NCBI RefSeq assembly: GCF_003054555.1
Contig: NZ_CP026304.1
Coordinates: forward strand, 5,208,001-5,272,000
DNA: 64,000 bases
Direction of reading: 5' to 3'
From: Streptomyces lunaelactis
GTDB lineage: Bacteria > Actinomycetota > Actinomycetes > Streptomycetales > Streptomycetaceae
Shown here: positions 28,468 to 37,509 of the stretch, piece by piece
How the letters are laid out: every line of letters begins with the position of its first letter
How positions within the stretch are numbered: position 1 is the stretch's first letter
Made by a program: the position numbers and the translations under genes
The notes under the pieces: generated by a model
Database searches by the model: none
What the model was told of the DNA's origin: nothing
What the model saw: only the letters and a program-made list of their open reading frames with translations

Positions 28468-28608
28468 ATGTCGTCCGTTCGGTCGGGCAGGGCTACGACC
28501 AGCGCAGCGGTGAGCTTCACCACGAGTAGTGGCATGGTGGGTGGTCCCAGCCTTTCGGACCCGTCGTGGTGGACGGCGGACCCGGGAGAAACGCCGGTCC
28601 TGGAGTGA
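28468..28608 (+). CDS. possible small protein, 46 aa
   Basis: ATG 28468 preceded by GTGGAGGG; Ser/Thr-rich product (RSGRATTSAAVSFTTSSG, then WWTADPGETPVLE). No membrane segment, no known family. Otherwise the gap 28323-28697 holds no gene. Weak call based on ribosome site only. Confidence 0.25.
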   Translation: MSSVRSGRATTSAAVSFTTSSGMVGGPSLSDPSWWTADPGETPVLE

Positions 28609-28697
28609 GAGACAATGGGGGCTCTGCCAGGGCGGGTTACCGCATCGCGCGGGAAGCGGCAGGCGCGGGCGAAGATCAGGGATCGCAGAGGGGACGC

Positions 28698-30905
28698 ATG
28701 TCGGAGGCGGAGCAGTCGCGGGAGCCCCAGCGGGACGCCGGGCAGGATTCGGAGTTGGAGCCCAAGGGCGGGTCCCAGAAGCCCGAGCAGGAGTCTGGGA
28801 AGAACTCCGAGCGGGAGTCCGGGAGGAAGCCCCAGCAGGAGTCCGAGCGGGAACTCGACAAGGCCCCTGAGGCGGAGCCCAGGTCGAAGCCCGAGTCGGG
28901 GCCCAAGTCTGGCCCCGAGTCGGGGCCCACGCCGCGGTCCGGGGCCGAGAAAGAGTCCGGCGCCGGGTCCGAGGGCGCGAAGGCCGGGGCCGAGTCCGTC
29001 AAGGCGTCGGGGCAGGGCGCCGGGCAGGGCGCTGCCAAGCCGGCCGCCGGCGGGAAGGTCTTCGGGCGGGAGGCCGAGGGGCGGCTTCTTGCCGGGCGGT
29101 ACCGGCTCGGAGGCGTCCTCGGGCGCGGCGGCATGGGCACGGTCTGGCGGGCCGTCGACGAGACGCTCGGCCGTACCGTCGCGGTGAAGGAACTGCGCTT
29201 CCCCAACAGCATCGACGAGGAAGAGAAGCGCCGGCTCATCACGCGTACGCTGCGCGAGGCCAAGGCGATCGCCCGGATCCGCAACAACAGCGCGGTGACG
29301 GTCTACGACGTCGTGGACGAGGACGACCGGCCGTGGATCGTCATGGAGCTCGTCGAGGGCAAGTCCCTCGCCGAAGCCGTGCGCGAGGACGGCACGCTGA
29401 CGCCGCGGCGGGCCGCGGAGGTCGGGCTCGCGATCCTCGACGTACTGCGCTCCGCGCACCGCGAGGGCATCCTGCACCGCGATGTGAAGCCGTCCAATGT
29501 CCTGATCGCCGACGACGGGCGCGTGGTGCTCACCGACTTCGGTATCGCACAGGTCGAGGGCGACCCGTCGATCACCTCGACCGGCATGCTCGTCGGCGCC
29601 CCCTCGTACATCTCGCCCGAGCGTGCCCGCGGCCACAAGCCGGGGCCGGCCGCCGACCTGTGGTCGCTGGGCGGACTGCTGTACGCCTGCGTCGAGGGCA
29701 GCCCGCCCTACGACAAGGGCTCCGCGATCGCGACGCTGACCGCCGTGATGATCGAGCCGCTCGACCCGCCGAAGAACGCGGGCCCGCTGGAGGAGGTCAT
29801 CTACGGCCTGCTCATCAAGGACCCCGATCAGCGGCTGGACGACGAAGGCGCGCGGGCGTTGCTCACCGATGTGCTGTACGCACCCGAGGCACCGGAGCCG
29901 CTCGCCGAGCCGGAGCCGTCGCCGGAGGCCACGCGCGTTGTCGCGCTGCCGCCGCTTCCCCCGGCGCCGTCGCAGACGAAGCCGAAGGATCCCGCTGCAG
30001 ACCGGGTGCGCGGTGCGCTGCGTTCCGTACGGAACGCGGCAGTAACAGCGGCAGCGGCCGCGAAGCAGGAATCGAAGCGGCAGCCCGCGTCGCAGACGAC
30101 GGGCGCGCGGCCCGCGCCGGTACGGGCGCCGCTCACCGATGTGGTGCCCCGTCGCACTCTGGTGATCATCGCGGTGGTCGTCGCGCTGGCGGTGCTCTCC
30201 GGCGTGCTCTACCTGACGCTCGGCGGCGATGACAAGGGCAGCCAGGGCAAGTCCAAGGACGACAAGACCACTTCGGCCGGGACCACGAACGGCGCCGACG
30301 GCAGCGGCAAGGGCGCCGGTGATGACGCTGCCAAGGACGACAACAAGGGCAAGGGCGACCGCCCCGACGCCCCGGCGAGCGCCGGGGCCACGGGCGGGCA
30401 GCCGTCCGGGGGGCCCAAGACCGACGACCCCGCGGCGGGGAACGGGCTGCCGGCCGGGTATGTGATGGTCACCAACGACCGGTTCCACTTCACGATGGCG
30501 ATGCCCAAGGCCTTCAAGCTCGACGGCATCGCGGGTCAGAACTCCGGCGGGATATTCAATGCCGACGGTGGATTCCCGCGCGTCCAGGTCGACTTCAACG
30601 CCGGCCCCACGGACGACGCCGCCGCTGCCTGGAGGGCGGCGATGGGCGCGACGGCCGCGAGCAGCAGTGGGTACAAGCACATCGGGATCGACAAGGTCGA
30701 CTACAACGGCTACCCGACCGTCGCCGACTGGCAGTTCGAGCGCACGCAGGGCGGCGAGCGGGTACGGGTCCTCAACAGGGGCTTCAAGGTGGATGCCACG
30801 CACGGCTACTCGATCATGATCACCTGCAAGTCGAGCGAGTGGACGAGCGCGGAGTGCGACACCTTGCGCAAAACGGCGTTCGCCACATTCAAGCCCAAGG
30901 ACTGA
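28698..30905 (+). CDS. membrane Ser/Thr protein kinase with charged N-terminus
   Basis: 735 aa, ATG 28698 with AGAGGGGA. Residues 1-125 are disordered Glu/Lys/Ser/Pro repeats (ESGPKSGPESGP-type). Kinase domain about 131-390 is complete: GRGGMGTVW glycine loop, VAVKEL Lys, LHRDVKPSN catalytic Asp, LTDFGIAQ, APSYISPE. One transmembrane helix about 488-507 (LVIIAVVVALAVLSGVLYLTL), a Gly/Lys/Asp-rich linker, then an extracytoplasmic domain (about 590-735) starting LPAGYVMVTNDRFHF. No PASTA repeats. First of four tandem kinase-family genes, like the S. coelicolor SCO4775-4779 cluster. Confidence 0.92.
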   Translation: MSEAEQSREPQRDAGQDSELEPKGGSQKPEQESGKNSERESGRKPQQESERELDKAPEAEPRSKPESGPKSGPESGPTPRSGAEKESGAGSEGAKAGAESVKASGQGAGQGAAKPAAGGKVFGREAEGRLLAGRYRLGGVLGRGGMGTVWRAVDETLGRTVAVKELRFPNSIDEEEKRRLITRTLREAKAIARIRNNSAVTVYDVVDEDDRPWIVMELVEGKSLAEAVREDGTLTPRRAAEVGLAILDVLRSAHREGILHRDVKPSNVLIADDGRVVLTDFGIAQVEGDPSITSTGMLVGAPSYISPERARGHKPGPAADLWSLGGLLYACVEGSPPYDKGSAIATLTAVMIEPLDPPKNAGPLEEVIYGLLIKDPDQRLDDEGARALLTDVLYAPEAPEPLAEPEPSPEATRVVALPPLPPAPSQTKPKDPAADRVRGALRSVRNAAVTAAAAAKQESKRQPASQTTGARPAPVRAPLTDVVPRRTLVIIAVVVALAVLSGVLYLTLGGDDKGSQGKSKDDKTTSAGTTNGADGSGKGAGDDAAKDDNKGKGDRPDAPASAGATGGQPSGGPKTDDPAAGNGLPAGYVMVTNDRFHFTMAMPKAFKLDGIAGQNSGGIFNADGGFPRVQVDFNAGPTDDAAAAWRAAMGATAASSSGYKHIGIDKVDYNGYPTVADWQFERTQGGERVRVLNRGFKVDATHGYSIMITCKSSEWTSAECDTLRKTAFATFKPKD

Positions 30906-31044
30906 GCCAGGACACGTATCGTGAGAGCTCGCGGACGGTACGCAGCCGCAAGGGGTCGTAAGAAGCCGTCAAACGACCGGAATTGACGGTTTGGTGCGGG
31001 CCTCCGGGACCAGCCGGGGGACAGCGCGCTCGTGGGGAGGCGTC

Positions 31045-33882
31045 GTGGACGACTATGCGGGACGGGTGCTCGCCGACCGCTACCGCCTGCCGCTGCCGCC
31101 CTCCGACGCGTACGAACTGGTCGAGACCCGCGCGTTCGACACGTACAGCGGGCAGGAAGTCCTGGTACGGCAGGTGCCGTTGCCGGAGGTCGTGGACGCG
31201 GAGATGCTCGACGCGGACGGGATGGCCGGGGCGGCGGTGCCGCGGCGGACCCACGGGCGGATGACGCGGCGGCCCACGGACCCGGCGGTGCGGCGGGCCG
31301 TCGACGCCGCGCAGGCCGCGGCGTCGATCCCCGACCACCCGCGCCTGGACCAGGTCTTCGACGTCTTCGCGGAGGGCGGTTCGCTCTGGATAGTGAGCGA
31401 ACGCGTCGCCGCACGGCCGCTGGCGGCACTGCTCGCGGAGAAGCCGCTCAGTCCGTACCGGGCGGCCGAGGTCGCCTCCGACGTTCTCACCGCGCTGCGG
31501 GTGCTGCATGCGCACGGCTGGACCCACCGGAACATCACCGTCCGCACGGTGCTGGTGTGCGACGACGGGCGGGTGGTCCTGACCGGACTCGCGTCGGGAG
31601 CGGCGGAGGAGGCGCTGTGTGGGTACGCGCCGGTGCCGGAGGCGGCGGAGCCGCTGGAGACGGTGACGGAACTGCCGGAGTCCGACGGGCCGCTGGAGTC
31701 CGGGGGTTTCGAGGGCGCCGACGACTCGGATGACGCCGATGACCCGGACGACTCCTACGACTCCTACGACCAGGATCCGGGCTTCGAACCGGAGGTGGGG
31801 ATTCCTGGTCCGTCCGGGCGGCCCGCGCTGCCCGGGGGCGGGACCAGCAGCGGTGTGCCGGACGTTCGTGCCGCCAGGGCGGGCGCGATCGCCGCGTACC
31901 GCGCGGGCGCCAGGGCCGCGGCGCGCATCAACGAGGACCAGCGGCAGAGCGACGGGGCCGGCGATGAGGGCGCTCGCCCGGTGCAAGCCGGTTTCGACCC
32001 GGACTGGTGGGCCCAGCCCGGCGACGTGAACCCGGCCCTCGATGTGGACGACGACGAGGACGACGGGGAGGACGAGGGCGGCTGGTACCCGGGGGACGAC
32101 GCCTCACGCGGCACCGGCCACGCCCGGTTGGCCGGGACATGGCACGACGGCCCGCTCCCGGGAACCGACGGTCCGGGACCCGTACGGGCGGGCGGAGGAG
32201 GCAGCGGCAGGCCGGCCGACGACGAACTTCCGTACGTCGTGCGCCAGATACCCCCGGACGGCGGCCACGGTCCGGACGGCGGCCATGGTCCGGACCGCGA
32301 CCGCTCCGGCGCCCCGGACACCGGCTCCCCCTATGGCTCCCCGAACACCGGCTCCGGGCGCCCGCCCGCGCTCCCGCCCCGGCCCGAGAGCCTGCGTGCC
32401 CCTCAAGCCGCCCGTGAGCCCTACCGGCCGACGCCCGCGCTGCCCGCGCCACGGCCCGGTGCCCCCGCCGCCGGCACCAGGGGGAGTTGGGAGCAAGGGG
32501 GTGGTGGGGACGCCCTGCGGGCCGATTCTCAGCGGCAGCCCGCCGTCGGCGGAGCCGTCCCGCCCACCGGGCACTGGGACGACATCGTCGCGAGCGGCAA
32601 CACCCCCGCCTACCGCGGTCCCGCCACGCCGCTCGCCGCCGAGCGGGCCCGGCAGGCGCGGATCGCCGTCGTCGGTGCCGTCACCGAGCGGTGGGCGCCG
32701 GAGCAGGCCGGACCCGTGCACGAGAACTGGCAGTTGGCCGCCCCCGTCGGCCCCGCGACCGATCTCTGGGCGCTGGGCGCGCTGCTCTACCGCGCCGTGC
32801 AGGGCCATGCCCCGTACCCCGAGGAGAGCGCCGTCGAGCTGGTGCAGCTCGTCTGTGCCGAGCCGCCCGCGTTCGCCGAGGAGTGCGGGCCGCTGCGGCC
32901 CGTCGTCGAGTCGCTGCTGCGCCAGGACCCCACGGAGCGACCGGACTTCGAGGAGCTGCGCGGCTGGCTGCGTTCGCTCGTGCGGTCCGCGCCGGAGCCC
33001 GAGGCCGGCATGGATGTCGTGCCGCTGCCGTCGAGCGCCGTCGACGGCACGCGGCTGCCTGTCGTACGCCGCCGGGGCGAGCTGGTCCGCAGGCGCCGCG
33101 GAGGCTCGGCCGAGGTGGTCCACGGGCGCCACCGGCACAAGAAGTCCAAGCGGGAGCGCGGCGGCGGGGAGCGCGGACCGCGGTCGCTCGGCCGCACCCT
33201 CCTGTTGCTGATCCTTCTCGTCCTGGTGGCCGCCGTCGCGTACGCCGTGCTGTTCATGCCGAAGTCCGGTGGCCGGCAACAGGATGAGCCGGGATCGAAG
33301 GACGGCGCCCGCCCGCCGGCCACCGGCCCGAGCCCGGGCCGTTCGGCCCCGGACGCCCCGCCCGTGACCTCGAGCGGCAGCCCCGGAGGCGAGCAGCAGC
33401 CCCAGACCTCCGCCCCCGCCGGGAACCTGCCCAAGGGCTATGTGCTGAGCAAGGACCCCGAGGGCTTCCAGATCGTCGTCGACGGGACCTGGCAGCGCCG
33501 CCCCATCAACGACATCGGCCAAGTCCGCTACACCGACGGCGATTTCACGCTCATCGTGGTCCCCGGCCGCGACACCGTGAAGGCGAACGGCAACGACCCG
33601 CTGGTCTATCAGCGCGACAAGGAGCGCGAGCTCCAGCCGTGGCGGGACTCCTCCTGGGCCGGGGCGACCGGGCTGCGCCGTATCGACGTCGGGCAGCAGG
33701 CCACGGCCGAGGGCCAGTTCACCTGGCAGGACAGCGGCGGCCGCGAGGTGTACGTACGCAACCTCGCCCTGATCGTCGGCGGCAGCTACCACGTCATCCA
33801 GGTGATCGGTCCCGAGGACCAGCGGGACAAGGTGACTGAGGTGTACCGCGAGGCCACGACGCGCTACCGGGCGACCCGTTAG
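31045..33882 (+). CDS. membrane pseudokinase with large insert
   Basis: 945 aa, GTG 31045 (GGGAGG). Recognisable kinase fold but all key residues are replaced: no glycine loop (RVLADRYRLPLPPSDAY), EVLVRQVP where VAVK is expected, THRNITVRT for HRDxKxxN, VVLTGLASG for DFG. After residue about 190 comes a 370-residue low-complexity acidic/Gly/Pro insert, then the C-lobe resumes (ATDLWALGALLYRAVQGHAPY, LRQDPTERPDFEELRGWL). TM about 718-737 and an extracytoplasmic domain LPKGYVLSKDPEGFQIVV related to those of the neighbours. Probably a scaffold or allosteric partner of the adjacent kinases. Confidence 0.88.
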   Translation: MDDYAGRVLADRYRLPLPPSDAYELVETRAFDTYSGQEVLVRQVPLPEVVDAEMLDADGMAGAAVPRRTHGRMTRRPTDPAVRRAVDAAQAAASIPDHPRLDQVFDVFAEGGSLWIVSERVAARPLAALLAEKPLSPYRAAEVASDVLTALRVLHAHGWTHRNITVRTVLVCDDGRVVLTGLASGAAEEALCGYAPVPEAAEPLETVTELPESDGPLESGGFEGADDSDDADDPDDSYDSYDQDPGFEPEVGIPGPSGRPALPGGGTSSGVPDVRAARAGAIAAYRAGARAAARINEDQRQSDGAGDEGARPVQAGFDPDWWAQPGDVNPALDVDDDEDDGEDEGGWYPGDDASRGTGHARLAGTWHDGPLPGTDGPGPVRAGGGGSGRPADDELPYVVRQIPPDGGHGPDGGHGPDRDRSGAPDTGSPYGSPNTGSGRPPALPPRPESLRAPQAAREPYRPTPALPAPRPGAPAAGTRGSWEQGGGGDALRADSQRQPAVGGAVPPTGHWDDIVASGNTPAYRGPATPLAAERARQARIAVVGAVTERWAPEQAGPVHENWQLAAPVGPATDLWALGALLYRAVQGHAPYPEESAVELVQLVCAEPPAFAEECGPLRPVVESLLRQDPTERPDFEELRGWLRSLVRSAPEPEAGMDVVPLPSSAVDGTRLPVVRRRGELVRRRRGGSAEVVHGRHRHKKSKRERGGGERGPRSLGRTLLLLILLVLVAAVAYAVLFMPKSGGRQQDEPGSKDGARPPATGPSPGRSAPDAPPVTSSGSPGGEQQPQTSAPAGNLPKGYVLSKDPEGFQIVVDGTWQRRPINDIGQVRYTDGDFTLIVVPGRDTVKANGNDPLVYQRDKERELQPWRDSSWAGATGLRRIDVGQQATAEGQFTWQDSGGREVYVRNLALIVGGSYHVIQVIGPEDQRDKVTEVYREATTRYRATR

Positions 33883-34005
33883 CCGCGCTTTTGCACCCGC
33901 CGCGCGGAGTTTCCAGCATCACAGTGCGGTCACTTGAGGCATCCGAGGTACCGCGCCCGTACTTCACATCCGTAACCTGTCATCCCAAGGAACGGGGCGG
34001 GGGAC

Positions 34006-35619
34006 GTGGAACACTCTCAGAGCACGGGCGCGGGTCTGCTGCTCGCCGGGCGCTACCGGTTGAGCGAGACCATCGGCAGCGGCGGCATGGGCAAGGTCTG
34101 GCGCGCACACGACGAGGTGCTGCACCGTGTCGTCGCGGTCAAGGAGCTGACGGCCGGGCGGTACGCCTCCGAGGCCGACCGGATCGTCCTGCACGCGCGC
34201 ACGCAGAAGGAGGCGCGGGCCGCCGCCCGGATCAGCCACCCCGGTGTCGTCACCGTCCACGATGTGCTCGAACACGACGCCCGACCCTGGATCGTCATGC
34301 AGTACGTCGACGGGCCCTCGCTCGCCGACGCGGCCAAGGAGTCGGGCCGTATCCCCGCGTCCCAGGCCGCCCGCGTCGGACTGCACGTGCTGCGCGCGCT
34401 GGGCGCCGCGCACGCCGCCGGGGTGCTCCACCGGGACGTCAAGCCCGCGAACATACTGCTCAACCGCGACGGCCGGGCGCTGATCACCGACTTCGGGATC
34501 GCCGCGATCGAGGGCGACTCGACTATCACCAGGACCGGCGAAATCGTCGGATCCATCGACTACTTGGCACCCGAGCGGGTGCGCGGCGCCGATCCGGGGC
34601 CCGCGTCCGACCTCTGGTCGCTGGGCGCGACTCTCTACACGGCGGTGGAGGGCGAGTCGCCGTTCCGCCGTTCCTCGCCGCTCGCCACCATGCAGGCCGT
34701 GGTGGGCGAGGAGCCGCGCCACCCCGAGCAGGCCGGGCTGCTCACGCCCGTCATCATGGCGCTGCTGCGCAAGGATCCCGCCGCCCGTCCGTCGGCCGCC
34801 GAGGCCGAGCGGATGCTGCTGGAGGCGATGGAGGGGCGGGCACCGGCCGTGCGGCCGCAGCCGCAGGTGCCGATCCAGCGGACGGCGCAGCACGCGGTAC
34901 GGCCCGAGACCGCCAGGCTGCCCACCCCGACGCCGTACGTTCCCCTTCCGGTCCCCGGCCCCAACACCGTTTCCGCGGCGGGCCCCCGGCGCGGCGGCCG
35001 GCTGCGTACGGCGTTGATCGTCGTCGTCCTCGCGGCCGTCGTCGGCGGCGGCGCGGGACTGGCAGCCATGAAGTACGCGGGTGACAAGGACAACGAAGGG
35101 CGTACGGGCAACCAGTTGACCCCGGACCCCTCACAGCCGGGCGCGGGGACCGGGGACACCTCCCAGGCCGGGCGCCCCGGCTGGCACCGCGCCAAGGACC
35201 CGGCGGGCTTCAGCCTCCTGGTGCCGGACGGCTGGACGCGCCAGATGGACGGCGACCAGATCGACTACACACCCGACAACGGCCGCCACCGCATCCGCAT
35301 CAGCAGTGACACGACGCCCGACTTCGAGAACCCGTACACGCACATGCTGGACATGGAGAAGAACCTCCAGCGGCTCCCCAAGTACGAGCGGATCAAGCTG
35401 CGCCCCAACACCTACCGCGACCAGACGCAGTCGGCGCTGTGGGAGTTCACCTGGACCGAGAAGAAGGACCACCCCGGCCCGCGGCGGGCCATCGACCAGA
35501 TGTACATCGCGGACGACGGCACGGAGTACGCGCTCTACATGTCCGGCCCCGCCGGGGACTGGGCGAAGACCCGCGAGCAGTTCGACATCATGCTGCAGGG
35601 CTGGCGGCCTCGGGCATGA
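34006..35619 (+). CDS. membrane Ser/Thr protein kinase
   Basis: 537 aa. Kinase domain residues about 15-275: GRYRLSETIGSGGMGKVW, VAVKEL, LHRDVKPANILL (Asp near 143), ITDFGIAAIEG, SIDYLAPERV; all catalytic residues present. Juxtamembrane linker, TM about 335-355 (TALIVVVLAAVVGGGAGLA), then extracytoplasmic domain WHRAKDPAGFSLLVPDGWTR...SALWEFTWTEKKD..FDIMLQGWRP, homologous to that of the next gene. GTG start after GGGGG. Third kinase-family gene in the tandem set. Confidence 0.92.
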   Translation: MEHSQSTGAGLLLAGRYRLSETIGSGGMGKVWRAHDEVLHRVVAVKELTAGRYASEADRIVLHARTQKEARAAARISHPGVVTVHDVLEHDARPWIVMQYVDGPSLADAAKESGRIPASQAARVGLHVLRALGAAHAAGVLHRDVKPANILLNRDGRALITDFGIAAIEGDSTITRTGEIVGSIDYLAPERVRGADPGPASDLWSLGATLYTAVEGESPFRRSSPLATMQAVVGEEPRHPEQAGLLTPVIMALLRKDPAARPSAAEAERMLLEAMEGRAPAVRPQPQVPIQRTAQHAVRPETARLPTPTPYVPLPVPGPNTVSAAGPRRGGRLRTALIVVVLAAVVGGGAGLAAMKYAGDKDNEGRTGNQLTPDPSQPGAGTGDTSQAGRPGWHRAKDPAGFSLLVPDGWTRQMDGDQIDYTPDNGRHRIRISSDTTPDFENPYTHMLDMEKNLQRLPKYERIKLRPNTYRDQTQSALWEFTWTEKKDHPGPRRAIDQMYIADDGTEYALYMSGPAGDWAKTREQFDIMLQGWRPRA

Positions 35620-35648
35620 TGGACGCAGGCTGACCGAGAGGGAGTTGG

Positions 35649-37292
35649 GTGTCCGAGGAAACGCGGCTGATAGCGGGCCGCTACCGGCTCCTGGACCGGC
35701 TGGGCCGCGGGGGCATGGGCACGGTCTGGCGCGCGGAGGACGAGCTGCTGGGCCGTCGCGTCGCCGTCAAGGAACTCCACCTGGACGACGGCGACTCCGG
35801 CCGCTCGCCGTCCCCGTACACCTCGGCGGCCGCGCCCCTGCGCGAGGCCCGCGCTGTCGCCCGGGTCAAGCACCCGCATGTGATCGTCGTCCATGACGTG
35901 GTGGTGGACGACGGACTCCCGTACATCGTGATGGAGCTGGTCGACGGCGGTTCGCTCGCCGACCGGATCTCGCGCGGCGGACCCGTCGACGTGGCGGAGG
36001 CGGCGCGGATCGGGCTCGCGCTGCTGGGCGCGCTGCGCGCCGCGCACGGTCTCGGGGTGCTGCACCGGGATCTGAAGCCCGCCAACGTCCTCCTCGAGGA
36101 GTCCACCGGCCGGGTCGTGCTCACCGACTTCGGCATCGCGCAGTTCGCGGGGTCCACGACGATCACCGAGTCGGGGTCCTTCGTGGGATCGCCCGAGTAC
36201 ACCGCGCCGGAGCGGATGCAGGGCGTCAACGCCGGTCCCGAGTCGGACCTGTGGTCGCTGGGCGTGCTGCTGTGCGCGGTGCTCAGCGGTGAATCGCCCT
36301 TCCGCCGGGACTCGTTGGGCGGCATCCTGCACGCCGTCGTCGAGGACGAGATCCGACCGCCGGCCGAGGCCGCGCCGCTGCTGCCCGTCGTCCTCGGGCT
36401 GCTCGACCGGGATCCGGAGCGCCGGCTCGGGGCGAGCGAGGCGGAGGAGCTGCTGCGTACGTACGTCACGACGGGCGCGCTGCGGGCGGTCGCGCCGCAG
36501 TACACGCCCACCCGCCAGGACGCGCCGCGCACACCCGCACCCCGCACACCCGCGCCCAGGCAGCCGGTCACGGCGCCCGCGCCGCCGCCGCCCGTGCGCG
36601 CCTCCCGCCGCCGTACGCCGCTCCTGGTCACCGCGGCCCTGGTCGCCGCGCTGGCCGGAGCGGGCGGGGCAGCCGCGGTGCTGCTCCAGAACGACGGCTC
36701 GGGTGACGGGAAGGCTGCCGCCACCCCCGGCCGTACGGTCGTGAGCAGCGCTCCGCCGGTACGTACGGCCCAGTCACCCGCGCCCGGCACCACCCCCCAC
36801 CCCACCGTGACCGTCACCGCCTCCGCTCCCGCCAATCGGCTTGCGCCGCCGGAGGGTTACGTCGACGTGGCCGACCCGGACGGGTTCGCGCTCGCCGTCC
36901 CCGAGGGCTTCGTCCGTTCCGAGGACGACAAGCGCGTCTACTACATGGCGCCGGACAAGGGCATCAGGATCGGCATCCGCCTCCAGCAGCCGGACTCCGA
37001 GGGCCCGCTGGGTGCGATGCGCCGCTCCGACAAGGCCGGTCCGAACACCAACCCCGGCTACCGCGACGGCAAGGTCACGCCCACCACGCACAACGGACTG
37101 ACCGCCGCGCTCTGGGAATTCACCTGGAGCGGTTTCTCCCAGGCCGAAGGGTCCCGGCACACGTACGACATCTGCTGGGACGAGGACGGGACGATGTACG
37201 ACGTCTGGGTCTCGGCGCCGGTCGGCCGGCTCGACGAGGCGCGGCGGCACTTCGACACCGCGCTCGACTCCTTCACACCCGTAAGGATGTGA
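35649..37292 (+). CDS. membrane Ser/Thr protein kinase
   Basis: 547 aa, GTG 35649 (GAGGGAG), 29 bases after the preceding kinase, so co-transcribed. Complete kinase domain at about 8-275: GRGGMGTVW, VAVKEL, LHRDLKPANVLL, LTDFGIAQF, SPEYTAPERM. Pro/Ala linker, TM about 323-345 (PLLVTAALVAALAGAGGAAAVLL), and an extracytoplasmic domain VADPDGFALAVPEGFVR...ALWEFTWSGFSQ..FDTALDSFTP shared with the preceding kinase. Ligand unknown. Confidence 0.92.
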   Translation: MSEETRLIAGRYRLLDRLGRGGMGTVWRAEDELLGRRVAVKELHLDDGDSGRSPSPYTSAAAPLREARAVARVKHPHVIVVHDVVVDDGLPYIVMELVDGGSLADRISRGGPVDVAEAARIGLALLGALRAAHGLGVLHRDLKPANVLLEESTGRVVLTDFGIAQFAGSTTITESGSFVGSPEYTAPERMQGVNAGPESDLWSLGVLLCAVLSGESPFRRDSLGGILHAVVEDEIRPPAEAAPLLPVVLGLLDRDPERRLGASEAEELLRTYVTTGALRAVAPQYTPTRQDAPRTPAPRTPAPRQPVTAPAPPPPVRASRRRTPLLVTAALVAALAGAGGAAAVLLQNDGSGDGKAAATPGRTVVSSAPPVRTAQSPAPGTTPHPTVTVTASAPANRLAPPEGYVDVADPDGFALAVPEGFVRSEDDKRVYYMAPDKGIRIGIRLQQPDSEGPLGAMRRSDKAGPNTNPGYRDGKVTPTTHNGLTAALWEFTWSGFSQAEGSRHTYDICWDEDGTMYDVWVSAPVGRLDEARRHFDTALDSFTPVRM

Positions 37293-37294
37293 GC

Positions 37295-37405
37295 ATGACC
37301 AACGACGGGGGACGGGCGAACGAGCCCACCGGTTACGGACTCCGGCCGCCGAACGCCGGGGTACGGGACCGGCTGAAGCTCGGCAAAGCAGAGACGAGCC
37401 CCTGA
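37295..37405 (+). CDS. 36-codon ORF after the kinase genes, possible gene remnant
   Basis: ATG 3 bases after the fourth kinase stop, with AAGG upstream. The product (MTNDGGRANEPTGYGLRPPN...) looks like the soluble, disordered N-terminus of a larger protein, then stops. The S. coelicolor cluster has five kinase genes and only four are here, so this may be the start of a deleted fifth. Inference only. Confidence 0.35.
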   Translation: MTNDGGRANEPTGYGLRPPNAGVRDRLKLGKAETSP

Positions 37406-37509
37406 TCAGGCCTTATCCGCCAGTGATCGCTGGCGCGATGGTGAGGGCCTGGTGAAAAGCTGTTACCGACGGGTACCCAAAGTTCCGTTTGCGGCATACT
37501 CTCGCCCCC

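Noticed and set aside
26292..30803. 1503-codon open frame on the minus strand
   Set aside because: Antiparallel shadow of glpD and the first kinase, caused by high GC; no start signal and no coherent domain.
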